From Spisula solida (Eukaryota; Mollusca; Bivalvia; Venerida; Mactridae), in contig OX365955.1 in assembly GCA_947247005.1 (NCBI GenBank), positions 16,969,322 through 17,033,321 on the forward strand: a stretch of DNA of 64,000 nt, written 5' to 3'. The translations under genes were made by a program, and so were the position numbers. Numbering within the stretch: the first letter of the stretch is position 1; every line of letters starts with the position of its first letter. Under the pieces are notes generated by a model, which worked only from the letters and a program-made list of their open reading frames with translations, did not search any database and was not told the origin of the DNA. Shown here piece after piece: positions 11,152 through 22,744 of this stretch.

Positions 11152-11475
11152 GTGGGGAGCGATCGCCTATAGGTACAGCGCGCTCTTCGGGATCGAGAGG
11201 TCCCGAGTTCAACCCCAGTCTGGACCACTACTTAAATTTTCTGAGCAAGAATAACCCGCATGCTCCACTAGACCAATTTGTAAAGTTGTACATGTGAGGG
11301 CGGTGTCTGCACTTGTTCGATATTCCTGAGGGCCTCAGATCGAGGTTGCCTCATACTAACCAGGAGAGAAATAGTCTCCAAATGAGACTTGAATGCATGT
11401 TTCCTAAGGTAGCCCAATGACTATGTGAAGTTCAAATGTAAAAGGGTGGCTGAACGGCTGAACTGCTAAAAGCAA
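11152..11475 (+). repeat. tRNA-derived SINE, copy 1
   Basis: A tRNA-like head carries an A-box-like taggtacagcgcgc and a B-box-like gagttcaacccc. It is followed by a body shared with 26994-27245: 'tggaccact.ctta', 'ctgagcaagaataa' and 'ctgaacggctgaactgct'. It does not fold as a standard tRNA. RNA polymerase III transcription is expected from the boxes (family knowledge). Confidence 0.65.
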
Positions 11476-11549
11476 CCCTAGGAAATTAGTAAATTCCCTT
11501 TTTTTATTTGGATTTTGCTAATTCGTGGAATTGATACCCCCTTCCAAAC

Positions 11550-12356
11550 ATGTGCTGAGACGGACATCAGGGTGTAAAGTTCAAACACTATATATATGGC
11601 AGACATTGAAGAATAGCAGTACAATAAAATATTTACGTTACGGCATCAACCTTCTCTGCCATCATTTTCTACAACGTATGCCTTTGACTGGGCATCAAAA
11701 ACCTGTAGAATAAAAATAAAACATGATGTCACTCTTAACGTTTTAATAACAATATGATTATGGAAATATAAAAGGAAATTGGCATCTGAATGTTACATCG
11801 AAAGAACAGAAAGAACTTTCGCCACGAGCTCAATCAGTTCACAATTGCACATCGCTGTACAGATGATTGGCTAGTTCTGCAGCACAGCGCTATACAGTGG
11901 TATGTTTGTTATTGTTCATGTTTTGCACAGCACAGTACAGTAGCCAAAATTTTAAACCTTTCAAACATCTTTCTTAGTGATTTTTATCAGAAAACAATGG
12001 GTACGTGTGACGGGTAGGACGATTTCTACAGATTTGGGTGATTATCTATGTACTGGTATTCTTACTGAGGAAAATGTCGTCAATTTTCTTCTTGTCTGTC
12101 GATTCACTTTTCAACTTTCACAAATCAGCGTATTTAGTTAAACTTTACAGAAATACGTTGGCATTTCATCACAAACGGATAGTCCCTTTAGAACCTACAA
12201 TTTAGGCTCTTTCATTTCATAATTCATTCACAATGTAGGTTATCATATTTAAAAAGATTGAGTCGAAAACAAAAGACACTTACTTTGCTCGCGTTTGTCG
12301 TCCGCCATCTTGAATCCACAGCGCATTTTTGGGCATACAGGCTACCACACAGTGAG
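11550..12356 (-). repeat. Right outer arm of nested inverted repeat IR-1
   Basis: Reverse complement of 5695-6545. It keeps the ATG at 12308, the donor (gtaagt, GT at 12283-12282) and an acceptor whose AG is at 11704-11703, giving an intron-like segment of about 581 bp against 598 bp in the left arm. Confidence 0.75.
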
Positions 12357-12384
12357 TGTAAAGCCTCAGTCCAAAGATTTTTAT

Positions 12385-12690
12385 GTCCCCGTATCGATAT
12401 TTCTCAAGAACCACAGAGTTTAACAAAACTTCATGGATAGCTTCACTACCAAGTGGAGATGCGCATATCGTCGGCACGTTCGGATTCGCTGATTATTCAC
12501 ACAGTTATGCCCATTTGAAGATCGCACTATAACTATAATATTTATTTTTTATACTAAATTCTTGTCCGCAATATTTCTCAAGAACCACTGCTCAGATTTT
12601 AACAAAACTTCATGGATAGCTTCACTATCAAGTGGAGATGCGCATATCGTCGGCACGTTCCGGTTCGCTGATTATTTTTATTTATTTTTT
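12385..12690 (+). repeat. Two H2-family fragments in tandem
   Basis: 'tatgtccccgtatcgata' followed by the block 'aaaacttcatggatagcttc ... gtggagatgcgcatatcgtc' occurs twice (about 12385-12500 and 12565-12675). The same block is inside the H2 copy at 33652-34007. Confidence 0.6.
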
Positions 12691-13274
12691 AAGTGTTTAT
12701 GTAATACTTTGTATTTAATCATGCATTTATACTGTTACATAATGGAAAAAAATTACATTATAGGAATGTTTTCATCGTTAAAGCATGAACTATGGTGGGT
12801 GGGGTCATACAAAATGTTATTTCTTGATAATTTCAAGGTGATCCCGTATTTTATTCGGTCTAAGTATGTGTATAATGTTTGGGTAATTGATAGTGATATA
12901 TGCCCATTGATTCAAGTTTTATTCAGGAATTTAGACATTATATATTTTGTAGAATGAAACAACGCACAAAATTTTACAACTATGTTGGTAATATAATTAT
13001 ATGAACATAACTATCTTAAATACCATCTTCTGCTTGTAGTTGATTGTTTTTATTAATATAACTATTAGGCAAATGGAAAATCATTTCATTTTAAAAATTA
13101 AATTAAATTTGATGATTTTATAGACATATTTGTCAGTAAGGTCCTCACATTTTTTCGACAAATTGCAATTATGGGGGTGTTCAACCAAAACATTTTCCCT
13201 TCTATTGAACTCTGCCTGGTTCCATTTCATTAATTAACTCTTTATTTATTTTCCCTTACATCTCTCCTTCTTTT
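12691..13274. other. No gene recognised
   Basis: AT-rich; one frame of about 130 codons crosses 12562-12957 but its first half is the H2 fragment, so I regard it as chance. Confidence 0.45.
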
Positions 13275-14051
13275 TATGCCCCCCACCCCTATCGATAGAT
13301 GGGGAGGCATATAGTGATTCACATGTCCGTCCGTCCTGGTTAACCAAAATTGACAGTTTCTTCTAGCATTATTATGGCTTGCTACAAAGCTTCCATCCTT
13401 GCATGGATGTTGTATATGTACACTCTCCACACGCCTGTAACACTGACCTCATTTTGACCTTCACCTTGACCTAAGTTTGGACTTAATTGAAAGGCCAAAT
13501 TCTTGGTTAACCCAAATTGACCGTTTATTCTAGCATTAATATGGCTTGCTACAAAGCTACCATACTTGCATGGATGTTGTATATGAACACTCTTCACACA
13601 CCTGTATCATTTGACACCATTTCGACCTTCACCTTGACCTAATTTGGACTTAAGACTTATTGGAGGGCCAAATTCTTGGTTAACCCAAATTGACCGTTTC
13701 TTCTAGCATTAATATGGCTTGCTACAAAGCTTTCATACTTGCATGGTTGTTGTATTTGAACATTCTCTACACACCTATATCACCTAACCTCATTTTGACC
13801 GTCACATTGACCTAATTTTGGACTTAGACTTATTAAGCGTCTAATTCTTGGTTAAACCAAATTGACAGTTTCGTTTTACACCATGTCCATCATGGCGTTG
13901 TCTTAAAACTTGGCATACTTGTTTGCCATCATAAGTCCCTTACATTATCAAAGCCATGTAACACTATCCAACATTATTACAGAATTATGGACCCTGATTG
14001 ACTGAGCTTTTTATGGGCAATGCTTCCATGGGGGCATAAGCGTTATAAGCT
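13275..14051 (+). mobile_element. H2 element, expanded copy
   Basis: The start TATGCCCCCC folds on GGGGAGGCATA (5' hairpin around tatcgata), then comes a tccgtccgtcc run. Four units of about 172 bp follow, starting near 13338, 13503, 13677 and 13850 ('aattgaccgtttcttctagc', 'tacaaagcttccatacttgc'), and the inverted end GGGGCATA is at 14031-14038 with a short tail. It abuts the 3' end of the LINE relic that starts at 14052. Confidence 0.7.
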
Positions 14052-14586
14052 TATACCTGTTACAAGAATGTCGGCATCATCTGCATATAACAAAAGCTTG
14101 TTTTTAACCACAGCTGACATGTCATTAACATAAATAAAAATAAAAGTGGACGAAGTATGGAACCCTGTGGAACACCACATTTTATTGGGACAGTAGCAGA
14201 GTGGATACCAGAGACATCTACTAATTGTTGTCAATCAGTTAGATAAGACTTAAACCATCTCATAATATCATCATCTAGTCCTGCAGCTTTAAGTTTCATG
14301 AGAAGAATGGAGTGGTCTACAGTATCAAAAGCCTTTTGGAGGTCTAGCAGAACCATGCCAACTACATGACCTTTATCCATTTCCATTCTAATGAAGTCTG
14401 TTAGATGTATTAGACAGGTATCTGTAGAGAATCCACTTCTAAAACCGGACTGGAATTTATACAATAATTTGTTTTCCCTAAAGTAGGATTCAGCTTGATC
14501 ATATACACCCTTTTCATAGATTTTTGACACAATGCTGAGAATTGAAACAGGGCGGTAATTACCAACTGAAGTTTTGTCATTTTTTG
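14052..14586 (-). pseudogene. CR1/L2-like LINE (LINE-A): reverse transcriptase core
   Basis: The minus-strand frame reads as a non-LTR reverse transcriptase: GNYRPVSILS-type start near 14560, LLYKFQSGFRSGFSTDTCLI, the catalytic motif A block VLLDLQKAFDTVDHSILLMK, then (after a frame change near 14232) a PQGS-equivalent region and the catalytic YADDAD box at about 14060-14077. The enzyme would copy element RNA at the nicked target. The relic stops just after YADD at an H2 element and no 3' end is present. The protein is broken by frame changes. Upstream parts of the same element lie at 15653-15945, 16222-16735 and 18055-19010, separated by three later insertions. CR1/L2 assignment rests on the motif style and the N-terminal GDV.PxPGP signature and is an inference. 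Confidence 0.75.
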
Positions 14587-15652
14587 TGTCGCCTGAAAAG
14601 GCGACATATAGGTGTTACTTTGGCGGCGGCGTCACAAATTGCTTGTCCGGAGCATAACTTTGTCACCTTAAGTTCAAATGACTCAAGATTTGGTATGCAT
14701 GTATCTTACAATAAGGCGAAGTGCAGTGCGCAAGAACCATAACTCTACCTGTCATAGTTTTTGAATTATTCCCCTTTGATTGATTTTATTAGAGCATTTC
14801 TTGTCCGGAGCATAACTTTGTCACCTTAAGTTCAAATGACTCAAGAATTGGTATGCATGTTTCTTGCAATTAGCCGGAGTGCAGTGCGCAAGAACCATAA
14901 CTCTACCTGTCATAGTTTTTGAATTATTTCCCTTTGATTGATTTTATCAGAGCATTTCTTGTCCGGAGCATAACTTTGTCACCTTAAGTTCAAATGACTC
15001 AATATTTGGTATGCATGTTTCTTACAATAAGCCAAAATGCAGTGCACAAGAACCATAACTCTACCTTTCATAGTTTTTTAATTATTTCCCTTTGATTGAT
15101 TTTATTAGACCATTTCTTGTCCGGAGCATAACTTTGTCACCTTAAGTTCAAATGACTCAATATTTGGTATGCATGTTTCTTGCAATAAGCTGAAGTGCAG
15201 TGCGCAAGAACCATAACTCTGCCTTGCATCGTTTTTGAATTATACCTTAGATTGATTTAATTTGAGCATTTCCTGTCCGGCGGATAACTTTGTCACCAAG
15301 AGGTTGAATGACTTGAAATTTGGTATGCATGTTTCTTACCAAAAGTCCAAGTGCAGTACACAAGAATCTTAACTCTACCTTGTGCCATTTTTTATTTTTG
15401 TCCCTTTGATTGATTTTATAAGCATTTCTTGTCCGTGGCATAACTTTGTCACCATAAGTATTAATGACTCCAAGATAGGTATGCATGTTTCTTGCTGTGA
15501 CATTTTTTTGTCCAGAGCATCACTTTGTCGTTTTTAGTTCATATGACTATAGAACTCTTGTGAGTCGATATGTAGCCCAATAGTGGATAGTTTTCCATGA
15601 CAAATGTGCATGTCGTCAGGCGACACATGCGACTCGCGGAGCTTTTATCTTG
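14587..15652 (+). mobile_element. H3 element with six 156-bp units, inserted in LINE-A
   Basis: It starts TGTCGCCTG, folding immediately on AGGCGACA (5' hairpin). Six units start near 14641, 14800, 14956, 15112, 15268 and 15427 ('cttgtccggagcataacttt', 'gtatgcatgtttcttac', 'gtgcgcaagaaccataactc'). The inverted end CAGGCGACA (15617-15625) is followed by a 27-base tail ending ttttatcttg. It interrupts the RT frame between PIFK and NDKTS-type codons, which resume across it without an obvious target duplication. Confidence 0.8.
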
Positions 15653-15945
15653 AAAATAGGAACAACCCTAGCTGATTTTAGATCCTCTGGTACCACACCC
15701 TGAATCAGTGACAAATTTATGACATGGGCAAGTGGTTCAGCAATAATGGAAGCAACGTCCTTAAAAAACGGGAAGGAATACCATCTAAACCTGTAGCTTT
15801 GTTAGCACCAAGCTGAGATAAATACTTCAGAACCTGACTTTCAGACACTAGTGAAAATGAGTAGTTGTTTAGCAATACACCTAAATTGGCATGAAAATTC
15901 GTAACAAAAGATTGTCCAAACTTATTAACACAAGCTGGTAATTTT
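15653..15945 (-). pseudogene. LINE-A: N-terminal part of the reverse transcriptase
   Basis: Reading the minus strand, the frame shows the typical RT motif 0 region (LGANKATGLDGIPSRFL) followed by a helix-rich stretch leading to the PIF/FK block at the H3 insertion. It is a direct continuation of the RT core at 14052-14586 and of the linker at 16222-16735. At least one frame change and one stop are present, so it is dead. Confidence 0.65.
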
Positions 15946-16221
15946 TATGCCCCCGTATCGATAGATCGGGAGGCATATAGTGATTCACCTGTCCGTCCGT
16001 CCGTCCGTCCTGGTTAACCCAAATTGACCGTTTCTTCTAGCATCATTATGGCTTGCTACAAAGCTTCCAAACTTGCATGGATGTTGTATATGAACACTCT
16101 CCACACACCTGTATCACCTGACTCCATTTTGACCTTCACCTTGACCTAATTTTGGACTTAGACTTATTTATGGACAAGGCTTCCACAGGGGGCATAAGCG
16201 TTTATTGAACGCAGTCTTGTT
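15946..16221 (+). mobile_element. H2 element, short copy, inserted in LINE-A
   Basis: TATGCCCCCGTATCGATAG folds on CGGGAGGCATA, followed by ccgtccgtccgtccgtcc, a single internal unit, the inverted end GGGGGCATA (16188-16196) and the tail 'agcgtttattgaacgcag ... tcttgtt' to 16221. The same tail ends the copy at 33652-34007. Confidence 0.8.
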
Positions 16222-16735
16222 TCAACAAGTTTTGAGGCAATTGTAGTATAATAATTTTCTTATCAAAACAAATGACACCCTCAATATTAAGACATATATT
16301 GGAGCATGAGGATGAAATCCCTTTCTTAGAGGGTAAGCCAAGATTTTTAAGAATAGACCAGAGTGACTTGGAATCATACTTATTGTCTTCTAGAGACTCA
16401 GTAAAAAAGCTTTTCTTAGCTTAATCAATCAGATATTGTGTGTTATTTCTTAAAGTTTTAAAAGTACAATAATTTTCTTCACTTCGGTTATTTTTGTAAT
16501 TCTTAAAAGCCAGGTCTCTCTGTTCTATAGCATTTAGAATATCATTATTGATCCATGGTTCAGTTCTTTGTTTTATACGCATTTGCTTTATTGGAGCAAT
16601 ATTGTCAACAACAAACATAAAACTATTTTTTAACAGATTCCAAGCATCAGATGCATTGGTCAGATAAAGGTACACTGGACCAATCAGCAGCCAACAAGCT
16701 AGCATGAAACTCTTCACGAGAACAGTTTTTCATAG
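16222..16735 (-). pseudogene. LINE-A: endonuclease-RT linker
   Basis: The minus strand carries a 98-codon stretch (16421-16717) including FVVDNIAPIKQMRIKQRTEP and WINNDILNAIEQRDLAFKNY. This is the connector that follows the endonuclease in CR1/L2/Jockey-type ORF2 proteins, where 'KQRTEPWINNDIL' is a familiar block. The N-terminal side is cut by the Tc1/mariner insertion. Confidence 0.7.
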
Positions 16736-18054
16736 AGCGTGTAGTGATGTTGTTATGAGCTTAGAAACCTTTCGAGTACACTCAAACGATTTAAAAACGC
16801 ACCACTCATGAAACATCACTTTTATTGTTGAAAACATTGGGTTATCATAATAAAACCTGGTGCAATTTGAAATTCATTCTATTGGCAATATTGCATGCAA
16901 ATTTCATGTTATTAACTATTTAACATATTATGACAGTATCAATACAGTGACCAATGAATACGCAAGTCACAATTTCAGTAGCGAGTGTGAGAACCTGCTG
17001 CATCGATACATGCACGACACCTCCTCATTGATAACACAAAAGTAGAAATTGTGACCTGTGGGATGTTTCCCCACTCTTCAAGTAATGCTTGACGCAATTC
17101 ACGAACGTTACGTGGCTGTGGTTGCCGAGCTCGAACCCTACGACCGAGTTCACCCCAGACATGTTTGATTGGAGACATGTCCGGGGAATTTGTCTAAAAA
17201 ACGTTCGCCTTTCACCCTGTAGACCCTAGCACGACCGTCACTGTTGCTGACATTGAATGTAGACTCATCGGAAAAGATAACACAACTTCATTGCCTCTGA
17301 GTAAACCTAAGGTGGCGGTCTCGCCCAGTCCAGTCTCGCAGCCTTGTGCCGATCAGTCAAGATATTTCCAGCTTTTGGTCTGCGGCACCTCAAACCAACG
17401 ACACGTAATCGGTTGCGGTCTGTATCTCGATGAATGAGGCGTCTGCAATATTGAATATCAGTCAACATTGTACTTAAACATTTACCTCTCTGGAAATAAT
17501 TTTAAAAGTGATAATGCATTTATTTGAATTATACTTACCCGTGGACACCTAGCATTCGTCTGGCACTGTGTGCAACAGTGCGGAAACAATTCCGGCGATG
17601 AAGCATTCTAAGTGTTTCATCCTGTCTCGGGGTCGTGACCCGGTCGAGGTCGGTCTTTTACAGTTCCAGTTGCCAAATACCTCCGATGTAACCGCCCAAT
17701 CGTTGAGTGATGACAGTGGAACCGCCGTGCTAACGCCCGGTGGCTCACTCCACGGAGCATGCCAATAGCCTCTTAACGGATATGTTGATCAAACCGCGGC
17801 ATAACATACGTATAGATAATAATTTTTCGTGTTGTTTTTTCCATGTGTAAACCAACTGTGTAGAAATTTTAGCGAACACTGATTCATTAGGTGGGCGAGT
17901 TCGAGCTCCACGTGCAAAACATGCAAACACAGAGAGGTAACGTCGGCGGGGTATTCCGATCAATAAAATTTCCGTAATATGTGTTTAAATTAAAGATTAT
18001 AAACCGGGAGTATACCGTAGACTATTAATTTTAGCAGGACATAAAATTTGACAA
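16736..18054 (-). mobile_element. Tc1/mariner element inserted in LINE-A
   Basis: Everything between the LINE-A linker and the LINE-A endonuclease is foreign and centred on a Tc1-type transposase relic (16975-17802). Terminal inverted repeats could not be fixed by eye, so both boundaries are approximate. Confidence 0.6.
16975..17802 (-). pseudogene. Tc1/mariner transposase, broken
   Basis: An ATG at 17802 opens MPRFDQHIR, then a stop, then the DNA-binding helix-turn-helix region (GMLRGGVSHRALARRF, STIGRLHRRYLATGTVKDRP). Next come RDTDRNRLRVVGLRCRR, a WARPPP-like block and the first catalytic aspartate in FSDESTFNVSN. After VYRVKGER about 80 residues are missing, including the region of the second catalytic aspartate, and the frame resumes at NSPDMSPIKHVWGELGRRVR near the third acidic position, ending HTRY at 16975. 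Family members are about 340 residues; about 275 codons remain, with several frame breaks. The enzyme would cut and paste the element at TA sites; this copy cannot. It is younger than the LINE it interrupts. Confidence 0.8.
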
Positions 18055-19010
18055 AAATCAGATGCCTTTCATACTGGTGCGTTTTTAAATCTGTTGAGTG
18101 TACAAAAAATTATGTTGTGGTCACTGAAACTGGTCTCAATGACTCCAGATTGTGAAATGTTATTAGAATCGGACACTACAAACAAATCAATTGTAGTCGA
18201 TGTTGTACTACAAATTCGTGTGAAACCATGGATCAATTGAGTAAAATGAAACATATCAATAAAAGAACTAAAAGCAGAATATAGAGTGGATAATCTTGAA
18301 ACATCAGTATTATAAATCTCCTAATAAAATAGTTTCATACTCAGAAAAATGACTGGATGATGAACATACACTGTCTAATATATTGTAAAAGTTAGTTTGA
18401 GTTGGTGGTCTGTATATGACGCGACAAAGAATTGGTTTCGACTTGGGTAGAATCACTGCGACTGTTATAAGCTAAATCTTTACGTATGTATATAAGGACT
18501 CCACCACCTTTACGGTTTCTGTCTCGACGTTGAATTAGGTAATTGTCAATGAATATTTTAGCATCTGGCACCGAGTCGTCCAGCCAAGATTCTGTGATAC
18601 AAATGCTTTAGTTTGACGTGAAATAATACGAATATCATCCAATTTCGGTATAAGGCTTCGAACGTTCATATGACTAAAATGAAGGCCACCTTTAGTAAAT
18701 GCCTTGTAATTATCGGAGGAAAAACTATCATCTGCAGGTCCTGGGCATGGGTAAACATCGCCACACAGAAGTATACACATGGATAAAAAAACTGTCATGC
18801 CTCTGAGACGGAGTGTTCTTCTTTGTGTGAGTTACACATAAACTGATGATAGTAAGAGTGATGCTCATATGAAAATGGCAATAAATCAACAGTGTCCGAA
18901 ATCCAATTCTCGTCCGAGTACTGGTACACTTCATATTTATACAAATAATTCTCTTCCGGGAGTCGTAGTAGATAAAATAATAAAACCAATAATGTCTTCA
19001 GTATCTCCAT
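18055..19010 (-). pseudogene. LINE-A: ORF2 start and AP-type endonuclease
   Basis: An ATG at 19010 starts a hydrophobic leader (MEILKTLLVLLFYLL). After a frame change near 18800 the chain reads LLCGDVYPCPGPADD, resembling the GDVxxNPGP signature of many CR1/L2-like ORF2 proteins and of 2A peptides, here with the asparagine replaced by cysteine. The endonuclease follows: LHFSHMNVRSLIPKLDDI (catalytic Asn region), GGGVLIYIRKDLAY, and SFSDHNIIFC containing the SDH motif near 18090. Stops and frame changes around 18300-18530 kill it. Its role in an active element is to nick target DNA to prime reverse transcription. Downstream parts are at 16222-16735, 15653-15945 and 14052-14586. Confidence 0.7.
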
Positions 19011-20161
19011 CTAACATCTGTATATACCATTTGTTGTAAAAATAAGTTCTTGAGATAAATAGAATTTATAAAAATGTAAATAAATGCCTCTAGGTTACAC
19101 ACCACCAAAAACTTATACATTGTCTATAAGTCTTGTTTTTCATATGCCTCTATATACAATATAATTATGTTGTTTGCAAAGTCCAATAATGTACTGTACA
19201 TGTATGAACACTATAAGACAGAAGACGTACAGTTGTCCCAAGACCATTCAAAGAACACACCGTTAAGGTCAGTGTTGGTTGATCTGCATTAAACAAAGTT
19301 TCTGTCGTGTTGACCAGTGTTCATCCGTCGCTCTGCTGTGACTGTACATGACAGTGTGTAGCTGCCATGTGACCACCGGTGTGATGATCTATAACACTGC
19401 CGTCATTAGAGCTGCCATTGATAGGAAGCGATATTGATGTATCGACAATATATGTTTTTCACGTTTAAAAACTGAAAAAAGAACAATTTATAAATACACT
19501 CTATTGGCTGGCCCCATGACCGTAAAATTCTGGATTCCAGAAAAGGGTTTTATCCCGTAAAGTCAATATCGAGAAGCGCAGTGGTATTTAACGCTGTTCA
19601 TGAATCATATCTACAATAGTCCATAGTTAACATTGTGACTCATTTAACTTAGGCAACACTTAACTTTTACTACCGGCTGGTGAAGTAATGCACGTATCGA
19701 CTGGCATTACAGCTTACACTTAAAAAAGAGCATGCATTGCCCATCGACAGCCATTAAAATAAATAAGTGAAGATGCCCGTCAAGGTTTTTAAGTTGGTCA
19801 ATTTTCCTTAGAGTTATTGTCCTTGATTTATTGAAAAATTCCATTAGCCCGTCCATTCGCAATCAATCATTTCTATGTAACTAGCTGGCAGAATTTCATG
19901 AACTTAAAATGAATATGAACGCTCATACTGATAACTGTGATGATGTACTTCAACCTTTTTAATTGGTCAATTTTCGTTAAGAGTTATTGCCCTTGATTTA
20001 TTACCAGGCCTGTTGGGGCGAAGGCTCCTATGAAAAACATGCATAAACGCTATTATAGCGTCGAAATAACAATTTATGCGTTTGTATGGCATAATAAAGA
20101 ATTTTATGGCCGGAGATAAATTGGCGAAATCATGTAAACGAGCTTTACATCATACCATTTT
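19011..20161. other. No gene recognised; one imperfect direct repeat
   Basis: AT-rich. 'ttggtcaattttccttagag ttattgtccttgatttatt' at about 19795-19833 recurs with changes at about 19963-20001. No open frame of coding quality. Confidence 0.45.
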
Positions 20162-22323
20162 TAGCTCGACTTTTCGAAGAAACAAGAGGGCCCAAATGGC
20201 CCTAGGTAGCTCACCTATCGTAGTAGTGGAAGCCCTATGATTTGACCTAGTGATCTCACACTTTACCTATATTTTGTTGAGATAATCATTGTGACAAAGT
20301 ATCACTAAGATTAGGCTAAAATAGTGATCTCTTGAGACTACACAAGGATTTCCTATGATTTGATCTAATGACCTAGCTTTTGACCCCAAATGACCCATGA
20401 AATAATCATTGCGACAAAGTTTCAAAAATATTAGGCTAAAAGTGTGACCTCTAGTGACTATACAAAGTTTTTCTATGATTTGACCTTGTGACCTAGCTTT
20501 TGACCCCAAAAGACCCTATATCAAACATTACCTACATCTTGATACGATGATCATTGTGACCAAGTTTCATATATATTAGGTAAAACCTCTGGTGACTACA
20601 CAAGGTTTTACTATGATTTGACCATGTGACCTAGTTTTTTACCCCATAGGAGCCAGACCACAGTTTCCAAGACTCATGTACGAATTGGCCATGTAGAAAA
20701 TTGATAATAGAAGACAATTTGTCTAAACACAGGGCTGTTGCTTATAAAGATTATATATCATTGTTGATTTTTAATTTTATTTCCTGAAAGTGATCATAAT
20801 GTAAGTTGATAGTGAATACGAATATAATGTGAATACATTCTGCATCTCCTGGAAATCTCGAAATCATGCGTTTTTGAGTCGGCAGGCATGTAAACAGTGA
20901 AATTGGTATGCAAATTTTCAACATTATTTTGTTAAAAAACGTTAGGGATGGCCAGGGTTGTGGTTGATATATTTGAAGATGGCCACTCTTTATCTGTGAA
21001 TAACTGCATTTGTTAGCCTTCCATCATTGACCATTAATTCGTAATGGCCGCTTGAACTCGCCATGTTTTGGCCTCGGCCGAGCAGTCAAAATGGAGGGTT
21101 CCGACGTTTCTTTTAGGCTCAAACCAGTGAATTATACTTGACTGAATATGAAAAATTATTGCTATATGTAAGCTTGAGATAACATCTATGTAGCCATAAA
21201 ATGTTTTCCTATCAGGTTTGTTGTTAAAGGCAATTCGTAGGAGTTCGAAGTAGTTTAGTCCTTTTCATGACCCAATATCGAACTTGACCTAGATTTTGTT
21301 GAGATGATAATTGTGACCAAGTTTCATAAAGATTAGACCAAAATTGTGACCTAGTGACTATACAAGGTTTTTCTATGATTTGACCTTGTGACCTAGTTTT
21401 TTACCCTAGATGACCAAATATTGAACTTGACCTAGATGTTGTTAAGATGATCATTGTGACATAGTTTCATAAAGATAAGGTCAAAAGTGTGACTTCTAGT
21501 GACTACTACACAAGGTTTTTCTATGATTTGACCTTGTGACCTAGTTTTTGACCCTAGATAACCTAATATTAAACTTGACCTAGATTTTGTTGAGATGATC
21601 ATTGTGACCAAGTTTCATAAAGGTAAGGTTTAAATTGTGACCTCTAGTGACTACACAAGGTTTTTCTATGATTTGACCTTGTGACCTATTTTTTTAACCT
21701 CAGATTACCCAATATCGAACTTGACCTAGATTATGTTGAGATAATCATTGTGACCTAGTTTCATAAAGATTAAGTCAAAATTGTGACCTCTAGTGACTAC
21801 ACAAGGTTTTTCTATGATTTGACCTTGTGACCCAAGTTTTTACCTTGGATGACCCAATATCGAACTTGATCTAGATTTTGTTGAGATGATAATTGTGACT
21901 AAGTTTCATAAAGGTAAGGTTTAAATTGTGACCTCTAGTGACTACACAAGGTTTTTCTATGATTTGACCTTGTGACCTATTTTTTTAACCTCGGATTACC
22001 CAATATCGAACTTGACCTAGATTATGTTGAGATAATCATTGTGACCTTGTTTCATAAAGATTAAGTCAAAATTGTGACCTCTAGTGAATACACAAGGTTT
22101 TTTTATGATTTGACCTTGTGACCTAGTTTTTGACCTCGGATGACCCAATATCCAACTTGACCTAGATTTATGTGAGATGATCACTGTGACCTATGGTTTG
22201 ACCTAGTGACCTAGTTTTTGACCCCAGATGACCCATTATCGAACTTAAATTTTGTTGAGATGATCATTGTGACTAAGTTTCATAAAGATATCTTTGTGAC
22301 AGTTGAGCTAAAAAGTCGAGCTA
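20162..22323 (+). mobile_element. H5 element with about ten 145-bp tandem units
   Basis: Bounded by TAGCTCGACTTTT (20162-20174) and the exact inverse AAAAGTCGAGCTA (22311-22323). Behind the 5' end is 'aacaagagggcccaaatggc cct' with a GGGCC/GGCCC hairpin. Units of 143-148 bp ('acttgacctagattttgttg', 'ttctatgatttgaccttgtg') start near 21278, 21424, 21572, 21717, 21861, 22006 and 22152; three more fill 20240-20640. About 590 bp at 20650-21240 do not match the unit and may be a nested insertion. No ORF. Confidence 0.7.
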
Positions 22324-22744
22324 TTATGACGGGATCGTGTGCATCTGCTTGTGCGTTGGTTAAGTTAATTGTCAGAGTCATTTTATTACAGGCATCTACT
22401 TGAAACTCAACACAGATATTGCCCATCACAAGGGGATTCCATACCGACACGGCTGGTAACTCTAGATCTGTGATCTATATTTATGGAGTTATCTGTCCTT
22501 CAAGCATGGGAGTAGGAGCGTCATCAACATTTGGGGGGCCAAACTTTTTGGAGGGGGGGACGAATTGATTTTGTTTTAGATATGTGGAGGATCACAATTA
22601 AGTGTTAATAACCTATGATGAATGTTTGTGTTTATAATCACTAAGGTAAGGTATATCTACTAATTAAGTTGTTTGCTTGTCAAAATACCGGGTAAAAATG
22701 TAACACTATCGTTAGTCCATATCCCAGGCCTTGAAAATTGAAGG

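Noticed and set aside
11790..12017. 75-codon plus-strand frame and its mirror at 6025-6318
   Set aside because: Both are parts of the IR-1 arms (the intron-like segment) and contain repeated 'agcgctgt' words; no conserved protein pattern.
12562..12957. 131-codon plus-strand frame
   Set aside because: The first third is an H2 fragment and the rest is AT-rich with composition like random sequence.
17568..17768. 66-codon plus-strand frame
   Set aside because: Antisense to the helix-turn-helix region of the Tc1/mariner transposase relic.
20240..22300. CRISPR-like regular repeats
   Set aside because: Units of about 145 bp are contiguous tandem copies without unique spacers, in a clearly eukaryotic context.
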